NCBI GenBank assembly: GCA_025937895.1
Contig: JAICQL010000018.1
Coordinates: 1 to 62,847 of the forward strand
Direction: 5' to 3'
Length of the DNA: 62,847 bases
Origin: Polyangiaceae bacterium
GTDB taxonomy: Bacteria > Myxococcota_A > Polyangia > Polyangiales > Polyangiaceae
Below are positions 24,481 to 34,526 of this stretch, one piece after another (the first letter of the stretch is position 1; every line of letters starts with the position of its first letter). A program made the translations under genes and the position numbers. Below the pieces are notes generated by a model. The model was not told the origin of the DNA. It ran no database searches and saw nothing but the letters and a program-made list of their open reading frames with translations.

Positions 24481-25923
24481 TCAGGAAATCGTGCGCAGGC
24501 TCACCACGCGGCCGCGGCGCCGCGCCGGCTTGGCGCGCGCTGACGTGCCCGGAGCCAGCTCCGACTCCGCGCTCGTGGCCGCCTCCACGTCGCTGCTCTG
24601 CACCTCCGCGAGCAGGTCGTATTCCGTGGCTGACACCACCTGCGCCGTGCACATCGTGCCGGGCTGCACGGGGCCGTGAGAGAGATAGACGACGCCGTCG
24701 ACCTCCGGGGCTTGACCGGCGTGGCGCCCGACCATCACCAGCTCGCTCTCCTCGCTGCTGCCCTCCACCAGGATGGTCAGCCGCTGGCCGACGCGCGCCT
24801 CATTCTTCCGGTGGCTGATGCCGCGCTGGAGCGCGAGCAGCTCTTCTGCGCGCGCCGCGCTGGTCTGCTCGTCCACCTTGGCCGGCAGCTGGCTGCTCGT
24901 GCACGTCTCCTCGTCGGAGTACTGGAAGACGCCCACGTGGTCGAACTCCACCTCGCGCACGAAAGACAGCAGCTCCTCGAACTCGGCCTGCGTCTCCCCC
25001 GGATGGCCGACGATGAACGAGGTGCGCAGCACGGCGTCGGGCAGCTGCTCGCGCAGCCGGCGCACTACCCCGCGCAGGTCCGTGCTGCCGCCCCGCAGCA
25101 TCCGGCGCAGCATGCTCGGCGCGGCGTGCTGTAGCGGCATGTCGATGTACGGCAGCAGCTTGGGCTCGCTGCGCAGCAGCTCCAGCAGGCGCGGGTCCAG
25201 CTTCTCCGGATACAGATAGTGCAGGCGCAGCCAGGCGATGCCCTCCACCTTCACCAGCTGCTCCAGCAGCGCCGCCAGCGTCTCGGCCGGGGCCAGATCG
25301 CGTCCGTACGCCACGGTGTCCTGCGAGACCAGATTGAGCTCCAGCACGCCCTGCGCGGCCAGCTGCTCTGCCTCGCGCACCACGTCATCGATGCGGCGCG
25401 AGCGCTGCTTGCCGCGGATCTGCGGGATGACGCAGAAGCCGCAGCGGCGGTTGCAGCCCTCGGCGATCTTCAGGTACGCGCTAGCACCGCGCGTGCTCAG
25501 CGTGCGCGGATCGCTCGCGGCGATCACCCAGTCGGCGGGGTTGCCCACCCAGACACGGGGCGCTTGCCCGCCGAGCACGGCGCCCAGCTTGAGCATGTCG
25601 CTCGAGCCGAGGAAGTGATCCACCTCCGGCAGCTCGGCCTCCAGATCGCCGGCGTAGCGCTGGCTGAGACAGCCGGTCACCACCAGCTTGCGGCAGGCGC
25701 CCTCCTGCTTGAGCTGCGAGAGCTCCAGGATGGTGTCGATCGACTCCTTCTTGGCGGCCTCGATGAAGCCGCAGGTGTTGATGACGATGACCTCGGCGGT
25801 CTCCGCCTCATCCGTGGGGACGAAGCCTTTGTTGCGGGCCACTCCCATCATCACCTCCGAGTCCACCCGATTCTTCGGGCAACCCAGGCTGACGAAATGG
25901 ATGCGTGAGGCCTGCTTTTTCAC
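24481..25923 (-). CDS. rimO: ribosomal protein S12 methylthiotransferase
   Basis: This radical-SAM enzyme adds a methylthio group to an Asp of ribosomal protein S12. The 480 residues hold the N-terminal UPF0004 domain with its cluster cysteines (VSLGCPKNRVDSE, INTCGFIE, VVTGCLSQR), the radical SAM CxxxCxxC site (EGCNRRCGFCVIP, ~158) and a TRAM domain to ~435. The last ~45 residues are an extra basic tail (ARAKPARRRGRVVS) not usual for the family. The GTG at 25921-25923 (VKKQASRIHFVSLGC) is used; the ribosome-binding site is weak. carA lies upstream on the same strand, 61 bp away. Confidence 0.93.
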   Translation of the reverse strand: MKKQASRIHFVSLGCPKNRVDSEVMMGVARNKGFVPTDEAETAEVIVINTCGFIEAAKKESIDTILELSQLKQEGACRKLVVTGCLSQRYAGDLEAELPEVDHFLGSSDMLKLGAVLGGQAPRVWVGNPADWVIAASDPRTLSTRGASAYLKIAEGCNRRCGFCVIPQIRGKQRSRRIDDVVREAEQLAAQGVLELNLVSQDTVAYGRDLAPAETLAALLEQLVKVEGIAWLRLHYLYPEKLDPRLLELLRSEPKLLPYIDMPLQHAAPSMLRRMLRGGSTDLRGVVRRLREQLPDAVLRTSFIVGHPGETQAEFEELLSFVREVEFDHVGVFQYSDEETCTSSQLPAKVDEQTSAARAEELLALQRGISHRKNEARVGQRLTILVEGSSEESELVMVGRHAGQAPEVDGVVYLSHGPVQPGTMCTAQVVSATEYDLLAEVQSSDVEAATSAESELAPGTSARAKPARRRGRVVSLRTIS

Positions 25924-25984
25924 TGTTACCGCCGTTTCATCGGACCGCTGCCAGGGCGCGGCCGCGCCTTCTCTAGCACGGGCC

Positions 25985-27142
25985 TCAGGCCCTCTGCAGC
26001 ATCGCGTCGGTGAAGCGCCGGAACAGATACAGCGCGTCGTGCGGGCCGGCGGCTGCTTCAGGGTGGTACTGCACGCTGAAGGCGTTCGCATCCGGCACGC
26101 TCAGGCCCTCGCTCGTGCCGTCGTTCAGGTGCACGTGCGTGCTCACCGCGCGCTTGCCCAGCGAGGGGATGTCGACGGCAAAGCCGTGGTTCTGCAGGGT
26201 GATCTCGACCCGGCCCGTGGCCAGATCTTTCACCGGCTGGTTCAGCCCGCGGTGCCCGAACTTGAGCTTGTACGTCTTGGCGCCCACCGCGTGCGCCAGC
26301 AGCTGGTGGCCGAGGCAGATGCCAAAGATCGGGCGCTGGCCGAGCAGCTCACGAATGGTGCTGATGGCGTAGCCAACCGCGGCCGGATCGCCGGGGCCAT
26401 TGGACAGGAAGATGCCGTCGGGCTGGAGCGCCAGGATGTCCTTGGCGCTGCTGCTGGCCGGCACCGCGGTGACCCGGCAGCCCGAGTCCACCAGGCAGCG
26501 CAGGATGTTGCGCTTGGCGCCGAAATCCATCGCTATCACGTGCAGCGGCCGCTCGTGGCTCAGCTTGCTCGCGCCGGTGACGGGGGAGTGCGGATCGAAC
26601 GACACGCGCCAGTCGCCGCGCGTCTCCTCGAACGCGTAGCTCTCGGTGGGCGTGACGCGCGAGACCAGATCGAGCCCCTGCATGCTGGGGGCCGCGCGCG
26701 CGCGATCCACCAGCTCCGCCGGCGGCGCCGTGCCGATACAGCCGTTCTGGGCGCCGCGATCGCGCAAGGTGCGCACCAGCCGGCGTGTGTCGATGCCGCC
26801 GATGGCGGCGATGCCGTGCCGCTCCAGGTAGCGCTGCAGCGACTCCTCGCTGCGGTGGTTGGAGGGTGTGTCGCACGGCTCACGCACGATGAAGCCCGCC
26901 ACCTGCGGCTGATTCTTCCGGCTCTCCGCGTCCTCGTGCGTGATGCCGGTGTTGCCGATGTGCGGGTTGGTCATGCACACCAGCTGGCCCGTATAGGAGG
27001 GATCGGTCAGCACCTCCTGATAGCCCGTCATGCCGGTGGTAAATACTGCCTCGCCGGTGACGCACTTTTCGGCGCCCCAGGCAAAGCCCTGGAACAGCGT
27101 GCCGTCGGCCAGGGCGAGATGTGCGATCTTGCGGTGAGTCAA
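25985..27142 (-). CDS. carA: carbamoyl-phosphate synthase small subunit
   Basis: The glutaminase subunit that supplies ammonia to CarB for carbamoyl phosphate (pyrimidine and arginine synthesis). The 385 residues show the N-terminal CPSase domain ([14 protein letters not shown]) and a class I amidotransferase with nucleophile Cys in [13 protein letters not shown] and the His-Glu pair in [13 protein letters not shown]. The length is usual. No ATG is suitable; the TTG at 27140-27142 has GGAG six bases upstream and begins 2 bp after the stop of the dihydroorotase-like gene, so the two are translationally linked. carB is not in the window. Confidence 0.93.
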   Translation of the reverse strand: MTHRKIAHLALADGTLFQGFAWGAEKCVTGEAVFTTGMTGYQEVLTDPSYTGQLVCMTNPHIGNTGITHEDAESRKNQPQVAGFIVREPCDTPSNHRSEESLQRYLERHGIAAIGGIDTRRLVRTLRDRGAQNGCIGTAPPAELVDRARAAPSMQGLDLVSRVTPTESYAFEETRGDWRVSFDPHSPVTGASKLSHERPLHVIAMDFGAKRNILRCLVDSGCRVTAVPASSSAKDILALQPDGIFLSNGPGDPAAVGYAISTIRELLGQRPIFGICLGHQLLAHAVGAKTYKLKFGHRGLNQPVKDLATGRVEITLQNHGFAVDIPSLGKRAVSTHVHLNDGTSEGLSVPDANAFSVQYHPEAAAGPHDALYLFRRFTDAMLQRA

Positions 27143-27144
27143 CG

Positions 27145-28503
27145 CTAGCTCCGCCGAGGTGCTGCCGGCTCGGCAAACCGGTCGAAGGCCACGCTGCCGT
27201 GGGCCAACGTGAGATCGATGCGCCCGGGCAGCGAGCGCCCGAGCAGCGGACTGTTCTTGCTCTTGCCATGCAAGCTGGCCGCGTCCACCGACCAGCGCTG
27301 CTCCGGCGCCACGAGCACGAAATTCGCCGGCTGACCCGCCTTCAGCGCGGGGGCGGGCAGACCCAGCACCTGGGCGGGGCCCGAGGTCAGCGCTGCCACG
27401 GCGCGCGCCAGCGGCACGTGGCCGTCGAGCACCAGCGAGAGCAGCGCCGAAAAGCACAGGCTGAGCCCCACCGCGCCGGGCTCGGCGTCCTGAAACTCGC
27501 AGTCTTTCTGCAAGGTGGACTGCGGGCGATGATCGCTCACCACGGCGTCCAGCACGCCCTCCGCCAGCGCCTTCCGCAGGGCGCTCACGTCGCGCGCGTG
27601 GCGCAGCGGCGGATCGAGCTTGAAGCTCGAGTCGTAGCTGTCGAGCGCATCTTCCGTCAGCAGCAGGTGGTGCAGGCTGACCGAGCCGCTCACGCGGGCG
27701 CCGCGCTGCTTGGCTTGCAGCAGCAGCTCCGCCGAGCGCCCCGTGGAGACCAGGGACACGTGATAGCGCCCGCCCGTGTATTCGGCGAGCAACACGTCGC
27801 GCGCCACGATCGCGTCCTCCGCCACACTGGGCGCGCCGCGCAGGCCCAGGCGAGCGCTGACGGCGCCCTCGTTCATGTCCGCGCCGCGCGCCAGCGCCGG
27901 ATCGCAGGCATGCTGGAAGACGGGCAGATCGAAGTCGCGCGCGTACTCCAGCACGCGGCGCAGCACCTCGCTCGAGGCGATGCAGTGCCCGGCATCGCCC
28001 ACGGCGACGGCACCCGCCGCGCGCAGCGCCGCCATCTCCGTCAGCAGCTTGCCCTCGAGCCCGCGCGTGGCCGCCGCGATCGGGTGCAGGCGCACCGCGC
28101 TCTGGCTGGCCGCTCGCGAGCGCAGCCACTCCGTCACGACGGGCTGATCATTGATGGGATCCGTGTCCGGGGTACAGCACACCTGGGTGAAGCCACCCAC
28201 CGCGGCCGCCGCCAGGCCCGACTGCAGATCCTCCTTGTACTCCAGCCCGGGCTCGCCCAGGTGCGCACGCAGGTCGATGAAACCCGGCAACAGCCAGAGC
28301 CCGCGCCCATCGATCACGCGGGCATGGCCACTGCCGCTGGAGCGAGCCTCGGCCAGCTCACGCCCGGCAGCGGGGCCCAGGCGGGTGAGCACACCGCGCT
28401 CCACGACCGCGTCCAGCGTCTGATCGAGCCCTGCGCCGGGGTCAAATGCTCGGGCGTTTTGCACGACCAGGAGCTCTGCGGGTTCCAGCACGCCGCGGCT
28501 CAT
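27145..28503 (-). CDS. pyrC: dihydroorotase-like protein lacking metal ligands (probably non-catalytic)
   Basis: The 452-residue protein is an amidohydrolase of the type I dihydroorotase class, the enzyme that closes carbamoyl-aspartate to dihydroorotate. The fold is intact, but key residues are changed. The metal motif HxH is R79-A-H81 ([12 protein letters not shown]), the third metal His is Leu252 (YHVSLVST where YHxxHVST is usual) and DHxPH is DHRPQ (325-329). Loss of these ligands is what is seen in the inactive PyrC' (PyrX) proteins that hold aspartate transcarbamoylase together in Pseudomonas and relatives. It heads a pair with carA; pyrB is not in the window. ATG at 28501-28503. Confidence 0.88.
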   Translation of the reverse strand: MSRGVLEPAELLVVQNARAFDPGAGLDQTLDAVVERGVLTRLGPAAGRELAEARSSGSGHARVIDGRGLWLLPGFIDLRAHLGEPGLEYKEDLQSGLAAAAVGGFTQVCCTPDTDPINDQPVVTEWLRSRAASQSAVRLHPIAAATRGLEGKLLTEMAALRAAGAVAVGDAGHCIASSEVLRRVLEYARDFDLPVFQHACDPALARGADMNEGAVSARLGLRGAPSVAEDAIVARDVLLAEYTGGRYHVSLVSTGRSAELLLQAKQRGARVSGSVSLHHLLLTEDALDSYDSSFKLDPPLRHARDVSALRKALAEGVLDAVVSDHRPQSTLQKDCEFQDAEPGAVGLSLCFSALLSLVLDGHVPLARAVAALTSGPAQVLGLPAPALKAGQPANFVLVAPEQRWSVDAASLHGKSKNSPLLGRSLPGRIDLTLAHGSVAFDRFAEPAAPRRS

Positions 28504-28856
28504 AGCACCGCCAGGGCCAAAGCCGCGGAAAATCTCAATCCGGCAGTCGAGATGTGGAGCTGCGTGGGCCCGTGGGTTGGTCCGGCGGCGAGCACTCCTC
28601 AGGTCTCAGGGCCGCCCGGTACCTCGATAGGCGCTTCCAGCAGTGCTCCGCGCCGGGGATCCGTACGACGTGGCAGGGCGCCACGATCGACGGCGAGAAA
28701 ACTCGTTTTCTTTTTTCCGGAAGCGGTCATTGTCCCCCCTGTACCGGAGAGGGCACGAGCTCGTTGGGGAAACGAGAATCCGTTGGCCGCTCGCCGTTCG
28801 TTGCCGATAACATCTCCCGCCCGACGCCGGGATCGAGTCCCGCTTGCCGCCCACTT
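28504..28856. other. divergent intergenic region, no clear site
   Basis: The gap separates the minus-strand pyrC-carA pair from the plus-strand TPR gene and must hold promoters for both. An AT-richer patch at 28700-28735 (GTTTTCTTTTTTCC) is the most likely promoter area; no convincing -35/-10 pair, PyrR-type leader or terminator was found. Confidence 0.4.
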
Positions 28857-31800
28857 ATGAGTACCGACGCCAAGACCCCTTCTTCGCCGACCACGTTGTC
28901 TCCAGAGCCGGAATCGGATGAGATCTCCATCGAAGTAAGTAATGGGGCTTCGCCGGAAGCGGCGAACGGCGAGGGGGTCGAGGAGCGCCCGGCAGGCAAG
29001 CGAGCAGGGGCGCCGAAGCCGCCTGCCCCGCGCCGCCTGGCGCCGCCGCCGCGCACCCGTACCACCTCGGGGCTGCAGCCGGCGTCGCCGCCGCAGCCGG
29101 CGGGCACGGCACCTGCCGTTCCGGCGCCGCCCGTGGGCAGCTCGCCGGTGGCCGGTGCTGCCGCAGCCGGAGTGACCGATGCGGCCGCCGCCGCACCCGC
29201 TGCAGCAGCTCCTGCAGCACCTCCTGCCTCGCCGCCGGCTCCGCCGGCCCGTGTCCGGGAGGCGACGCCCCGCGCGCCATCCGTGCCGCCGGTGCCGCGT
29301 GCCCCGGCGCCGCCGCCAGCCGTGCACCGCGCGCAGCCGCCGGTGCCGCCCCAGCGCCGCTCGTCCCGCCCGCCGCCGGAAGCAGCGCCTCGCCAGCCGG
29401 ATCGGGACGCGATGGCTCAGGCCATGCGCGCCGTGGATCTGGCCAGCGTGGCGCCCCCGCCGTCTTCTTCCGAGGCCGAGCCGGACGCACCGGAGTCGAG
29501 CTCGCGCGCCGGAGTGGCGCGGGCGCTGGTGCGCGCCTGCGAGCAGGCGCTGCAGGAAAACGCCGAGCCGCGCCGGGCGGCACGTTTGCACTACGAGGCT
29601 GCGCGCCTGCTGGAGGTGCCGCTCTGGGATTTTGGCGCCGCCGTCGAGCACTATGAGGCCTCGCGCAAGCTGTGGCCCGATCACGTGCCCACCTTGCGCG
29701 GCCTGCGCCGCGTGCAGATGGCGCTCGGGCGCTACACGTCGGTGCCGCCGCTGCTGGACGCGGAGGTCCGCACCACGCGCGATCCTGCGCGCCGCGCCCT
29801 GCTCTTCTACGAGAAGGGCTGCCTGCTGCGCGACTACCTGGAGGATCACCGCGGCGCGCGCGCAGCCTTCGCCGCCGCCATCGAGCTGGATCCCAGCAAC
29901 CTCAGCTTGCTCAAGGCGGGGCGCCTGGCAGAGCTGCACGCCAGCGGCTGGAGCCAGCTGGACAAGGTGTACGAGCTGACCGCGACGGCGCTGGCCAACG
30001 ACACGCGGCTGCGCGCCGCCGTGCTGGTGGAGCGCGCGCGCCTGGTCGCCGGCAAGGTGAAGGACCTGCCGCTGGCCACGGCGCTGTACGAAGCGGCGCT
30101 CAAGGTCGACTCCGAGGTGCCGCGCGCCATCCGCGAGCTCAAGCGGCTCTTGTACGGGCAGAAGCGCTGGCTCGATCTGATCAACCTGCTGAGCTCGGAC
30201 GCGGCCCGCACGGAGGATCGCGAGTCGCAGTCGTTGATGCTGTACCAGGCGGCGCGCCTGCAGAGCGATCGCCTGGGCAACGTGGATGCCGCCATCCCGC
30301 TCCTGGAGCGCGCGCACGCGGCCGCGCCGGACGACACCATCATCCTCGACGAGCTGGCGCGGCACTACGAGCTGGCGGGTCACTGGGAGTCGCTGGCCAG
30401 CGCGCTGGAGCGGCTGGTGGCCAAGGTGGCGTCGCCGAGCGAGCGCTTGCACGGCCTGCACCGGCTGGGGCTGATCTATGGCGAGCGGCTGGGCAACGAG
30501 GAGTTTGCGATCGCGCGCCACCGCGCGGCGCTCACCATCGATCCGGCGTACTCCCCGGCGATTCAGGCGCTCGACCTGCTGTATCGCCGCAGCGAGGCCT
30601 GGGAGGAGCTGATCCAGGTTTACCTGGGTGAGGCCAGCGTGGCCACCAGTGCGGCGCGCCAGGCGGATGCGCTGCTGAAGGTGGCAGAGCTGGCGGAAGA
30701 GCGCCTGCACGATCCAGGGCTGGCCGTGCGTCACTACCAGGCCGTGCTCACCATCGCGCCCGACTCCAGCGTGGCCTTCAAGGCGCTGGTGCGCCTGTTC
30801 TGCGACGCCAAGGAGTACTCGCGCATGGCCGAGCTGTACCGGCGCGAGATCGAGCGGGTCAGCGACAGCGAGAGCAAGCGCACGTACCTGTTCAAGCTGG
30901 GCCGCCTGGAGGAGGATGACCTGGGCGTGCCTGCGCACGCCGTGTCCACCTACCGCCGCATCCTCGACCTGGAGCCGCACAACCTGGAGGCGCTGCACGC
31001 GCTGCAGCGCTCGGCGGAGCGCGCCGGGCTGTGGACGGATCTGGCGGCGGGGCTGGAGACGGAGGCCAGCATCACGCGCGACCCGGTGGCGCTGCTCGGG
31101 CTGTGGCACCGCATCGGTGAGGTGTACGAGCGCAAGATCCTGGACCCGGTGGCGGCGCAGACCTGGTACCGCAAGGTGCTGGAGCGCGACGATTGTCACG
31201 TGCCCACCCAGCGCAGCCTGGCGCGCATGTACAGCGCGCTCGGGCGCTGGGACGAGCTCATCGAGGTGTACAAGCTCGAGCTCAAGGTGCTGCCCAAGCC
31301 ACAGGCCAAGGCCGCGCTGCTGTATCGCATGGGCCAGCTGTGCGAGGGGGCGCTGGGCAACGAGATCGAGGCCATCAACAACTACCGCAGGGCCATCCAG
31401 TTCGACGGCACGCACCTGCCGTCGCTGCGCGCGCTGCAGCAGCTGCTCACCCGCCGTGGCGACTGGAAGGAGCTGGTGCGCCTCGTGCAGATGGAAGTGG
31501 GCGCGCTGGAGTCGCCCGAGGCGCAGGCGCGCGCCAAGTACCGCGTGGGCGAGATCTACGAGAACCGGCTGGGCGCCGCCGATCTGGCGCTGGCCGCGTA
31601 CGAGGAGGCGCTCAACCTCAGCCCCGCGTTCTTGCCGGCGCTGGAGGCGCGCACGCGCTTGCTGGAGCTGTCGTCCGATCACGAGCGGCTGGCGAACGAG
31701 CTGGCGCGCGAGGCCGAGGCGGCCAAGGGCCTGCGCCCCAAGCTGGACGCGCTGCTGGGCCGCGCGCAGGTCTTGCTCGACGACATGAAGTCGCCGGGGC

Positions 31801-34436
31801 AGGCGGCACAGGTGTACGAGAGCGTGCTGGAGCGCGACGGCGATCAGATCGGCGCGCTGCTGGCGCTGGAGCAGATCTACGCCGGGCTCGGCAAGTTCCA
31901 GGAGCTGGCCCGCGTCTACGCGCTGCAGGCAGAGTCCTTCACCCATGCGGGCGGGCGGGTAGCCGCGCTGCGCGAGCTGGGCCGCGTGCAGGAGACCCAC
32001 CGGCTCGTGGAAGGGCCGGAGGTGGCCAAGACGTACCTCAACATCGTGCGGCTGGCGCCCACCGACTCCGAGGTGCTCACCACGCTCGAGCGCCTCGCGA
32101 TCGCGCAGCAAGACTGGCATCTGGTGACGCAAGTCGATGGCCAGCTGGCGCAGTGCAGTGAAGACGCCAACGTGATCGCCGCGCACCAGACCCGTCTGGC
32201 GGAGGCGCTCGAGGCCGGGGCCGAGCCGGCGGCGCTCGACACCTATCGTCTGGCGCTCACGCAAGATCCGGACAGCATCGCCTCCTCCCGCGGCCTGGGC
32301 CGCCTCGCACGCCGCACCGGCGATCCGGATCTGCTGGCGGAGTCTGCAGAGTACGAGGCCCGCGTGGGCCAGAACCCGGAGGGCGCGGCGGAGCTCCTGG
32401 TGCTGGCCTCTGCCAAGCGCCCCGACAGCGCGTCGGCCGCGCGCGATCTGGCGCGCGCCCTCGAGATCCACCCTGATCACGCGGCGGCCGCCAACAGCCT
32501 GGTCACGCTGCTCAGCGCCGACGGCCTGTTCGAGCAGCTGATCCAGATCTTGACCCACGCTGCGCAGAACGCGCTCTTGCCCGAGCGCCGCGCCGAGCTG
32601 CGCATCGAGATCGCCAAGATCCAGGTGCAGGAGCTGCACGATCCGGGGGCTGCCATCGCCTCCGCGCAGCGCGCGGTCAAGGAGCGGCCCAACTATCCGC
32701 GCGGCTTGCTCACCCTGGCCAACCTGTATTCGGGCGTGCGCCAGTGGCGTGAGGCGGTGCGCTGGCTGCGCCAGGCGCTGGAGGCCAGCCCGCCCCCCGC
32801 GCTGGCTACCTGGGCGCGCCTGGAGCTAGCGCGCATCCTGACCGATAACCTGGGTGAAGCGCAGAACGCGATCGAGCTGTTGCAGGCGGTGATCGCGCAG
32901 GACAGCCACAATCGCGAGGCGCTCACCGCGCTGGTGCACGCGGAGATCGTGCTGGGGCACCTGGACAAGGCTGCCAGCGCGGCGGCCACCCTGGTCGATG
33001 CGGCGGAGACGGACGAGCAACGCTCCGAGGCGCACCTGCAGGTGGCCAAGCTCGAGGCACGCCGCGGCGACACCGACGCCGCGCTCGGCGCCTTCCAGCA
33101 AGCGGTAGCGCTCTCGGGTCTGCAGGGCACCGCCGCCAGCGAGCTCAAGAGCTTCCTGATGGGTATCGAGGCGGAGAAGGGCCGCGCGCCCTGGGATCTG
33201 TACTCTGCGGCGCTGACCGAGTTCATCGGCTCGCAGAGCATCGGCGCGCCCGGCATGGGCCCGGTGCACCTGGAGCTGGCGCGGGTGCTCGGTGATCAGA
33301 TCGGCGACGCCAACAGCGCGCTCAACGTGCTGCGCCAGGGCATCGCCGCCACCGAGGACAACGATCTGCTGCGCCTGGAGATGGCCCAGCGCCTGCGCAT
33401 CGCGGGCCAGCACGAGCGCGCGGCGGGCGAATACCTGCTGCTCTTGGGCCAGATGCCGCTGCAGCCCGTGTACTGGCGCGAGCTCTCGCAGGCCTACAAG
33501 GAGCTCAACCGCGACGAGCAGAGCCGCCTCGCGCTGGGCCCGCTGATCGCGCTCAACCAGGCGAGCCAGCTGGAGCAGGCGACGTACGGCATGCGGCCGC
33601 CGCGGCCCGAGTCGGCAGGGGCGGGCTCGTTCGAGAAGACGGCCTTCCGCGCGGTGGAGGCGCACTCGCCCGACGATCTGCCGACCACGGAGCTCCTGGC
33701 CGCGCTGAGCGTGGCCGCGCACAAGCTGTATCCGGCCGACCTCACCCCGTACGGCGTGAGCGGCAAGGACAAGATCAGCGCGCGCTCCGGCCACCCGCTG
33801 CGCAATTTTGCCGAGCGGGTCGCGGCGGTGTTCGGCATCGAGGAGTTCGATCTCTACGTGCACCGTGCGCCGCGGCGCAGGGTGGACATCGAGCTCACGG
33901 AGACGCCCTCGGTGATGGTGCCCCGGCAGGTGGCGTCGGTCAGCGAGAGCCTGCGCGTGTTCCTGTTTGCTCGGGTGTTCGCCAGCATCGCGCGCAAGAC
34001 GTTCGCCGCGGAGAAGCTCAGCGCCAAGCAGCTGCGGCACTTGCTGGCGGGTGCCATCCGCAACGTGGAGGCCAACCACAAGGTGGACTTCATGAGCGCG
34101 GATGAGCTGGAGGCCGAGAGCAAGCGTCTGGGCAAGGCGTTGCCGTGGCGCGGGCGCAAGCCGCTGGAGGAGGCGGTGCGCGCTTACCTGGCGGGCACGC
34201 AGTCGCCGCTGGTGGACTGGAAATTCCGCGAGCGGGTGACGGCCGTGCGTGCGGCGGCGTTGCTCTCGGACGACATGGCGGGCGCCACCGCGCTGCTGAT
34301 GCAGGTGCAGATGGATCTGAGCGTGGATGAGACGGCGGAGCCGCCGAGCGAGGAGCTCCTGGCTTCGGTGCTCGGCTTTGCGGTCTCGGATACGGCGATG
34401 CAGCTGCGGCGGAAGCTCAACCTGGTGTTGAAGTGA
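28857..34436 (+). CDS. giant tetratricopeptide-repeat protein
   Basis: The protein has 1,859 residues. Residues 1-190 are disordered and Pro/Ala-rich. From ~200 to ~1560 there are dozens of TPR helix pairs with the usual spacing of Ala, Gly and Pro (AAFAAAIELDPSNLSLLKAG, AIARHRAALTIDPAYSPAIQ). The last ~270 residues form a separate globular domain (SGHPLRNFAERVAAVFGIEE, MVPRQVASVSESLRVFLFAR) seen in similar large proteins of Deltaproteobacteria/Myxococcota. There is no signal peptide or membrane segment, so it should be a cytoplasmic scaffold. The ATG at 28857 is used; 90 bp separate it from the next gene, an unrelated lipoprotein. No partner is evident. Confidence 0.85.
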   Translation: MSTDAKTPSSPTTLSPEPESDEISIEVSNGASPEAANGEGVEERPAGKRAGAPKPPAPRRLAPPPRTRTTSGLQPASPPQPAGTAPAVPAPPVGSSPVAGAAAAGVTDAAAAAPAAAAPAAPPASPPAPPARVREATPRAPSVPPVPRAPAPPPAVHRAQPPVPPQRRSSRPPPEAAPRQPDRDAMAQAMRAVDLASVAPPPSSSEAEPDAPESSSRAGVARALVRACEQALQENAEPRRAARLHYEAARLLEVPLWDFGAAVEHYEASRKLWPDHVPTLRGLRRVQMALGRYTSVPPLLDAEVRTTRDPARRALLFYEKGCLLRDYLEDHRGARAAFAAAIELDPSNLSLLKAGRLAELHASGWSQLDKVYELTATALANDTRLRAAVLVERARLVAGKVKDLPLATALYEAALKVDSEVPRAIRELKRLLYGQKRWLDLINLLSSDAARTEDRESQSLMLYQAARLQSDRLGNVDAAIPLLERAHAAAPDDTIILDELARHYELAGHWESLASALERLVAKVASPSERLHGLHRLGLIYGERLGNEEFAIARHRAALTIDPAYSPAIQALDLLYRRSEAWEELIQVYLGEASVATSAARQADALLKVAELAEERLHDPGLAVRHYQAVLTIAPDSSVAFKALVRLFCDAKEYSRMAELYRREIERVSDSESKRTYLFKLGRLEEDDLGVPAHAVSTYRRILDLEPHNLEALHALQRSAERAGLWTDLAAGLETEASITRDPVALLGLWHRIGEVYERKILDPVAAQTWYRKVLERDDCHVPTQRSLARMYSALGRWDELIEVYKLELKVLPKPQAKAALLYRMGQLCEGALGNEIEAINNYRRAIQFDGTHLPSLRALQQLLTRRGDWKELVRLVQMEVGALESPEAQARAKYRVGEIYENRLGAADLALAAYEEALNLSPAFLPALEARTRLLELSSDHERLANELAREAEAAKGLRPKLDALLGRAQVLLDDMKSPGQAAQVYESVLERDGDQIGALLALEQIYAGLGKFQELARVYALQAESFTHAGGRVAALRELGRVQETHRLVEGPEVAKTYLNIVRLAPTDSEVLTTLERLAIAQQDWHLVTQVDGQLAQCSEDANVIAAHQTRLAEALEAGAEPAALDTYRLALTQDPDSIASSRGLGRLARRTGDPDLLAESAEYEARVGQNPEGAAELLVLASAKRPDSASAARDLARALEIHPDHAAAANSLVTLLSADGLFEQLIQILTHAAQNALLPERRAELRIEIAKIQVQELHDPGAAIASAQRAVKERPNYPRGLLTLANLYSGVRQWREAVRWLRQALEASPPPALATWARLELARILTDNLGEAQNAIELLQAVIAQDSHNREALTALVHAEIVLGHLDKAASAAATLVDAAETDEQRSEAHLQVAKLEARRGDTDAALGAFQQAVALSGLQGTAASELKSFLMGIEAEKGRAPWDLYSAALTEFIGSQSIGAPGMGPVHLELARVLGDQIGDANSALNVLRQGIAATEDNDLLRLEMAQRLRIAGQHERAAGEYLLLLGQMPLQPVYWRELSQAYKELNRDEQSRLALGPLIALNQASQLEQATYGMRPPRPESAGAGSFEKTAFRAVEAHSPDDLPTTELLAALSVAAHKLYPADLTPYGVSGKDKISARSGHPLRNFAERVAAVFGIEEFDLYVHRAPRRRVDIELTETPSVMVPRQVASVSESLRVFLFARVFASIARKTFAAEKLSAKQLRHLLAGAIRNVEANHKVDFMSADELEAESKRLGKALPWRGRKPLEEAVRAYLAGTQSPLVDWKFRERVTAVRAAALLSDDMAGATALLMQVQMDLSVDETAEPPSEELLASVLGFAVSDTAMQLRRKLNLVLK

Positions 34437-34526
34437 GCTGAGCGCGAGTGCCCGCGTGCGGCCGCTCGAGGGCGGAGCGGTCGGCAGGGCTTCGCTCGCG
34501 CGGGCTGCCGCGGTAGGTTGCCCGCC

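Noticed and set aside
28599..32639. 1,346-codon open frame antisense to the TPR gene
   Set aside because: It arises from strong GC bias at codon third positions of the real gene; the peptide is His/Gln/Arg-rich with no domain.
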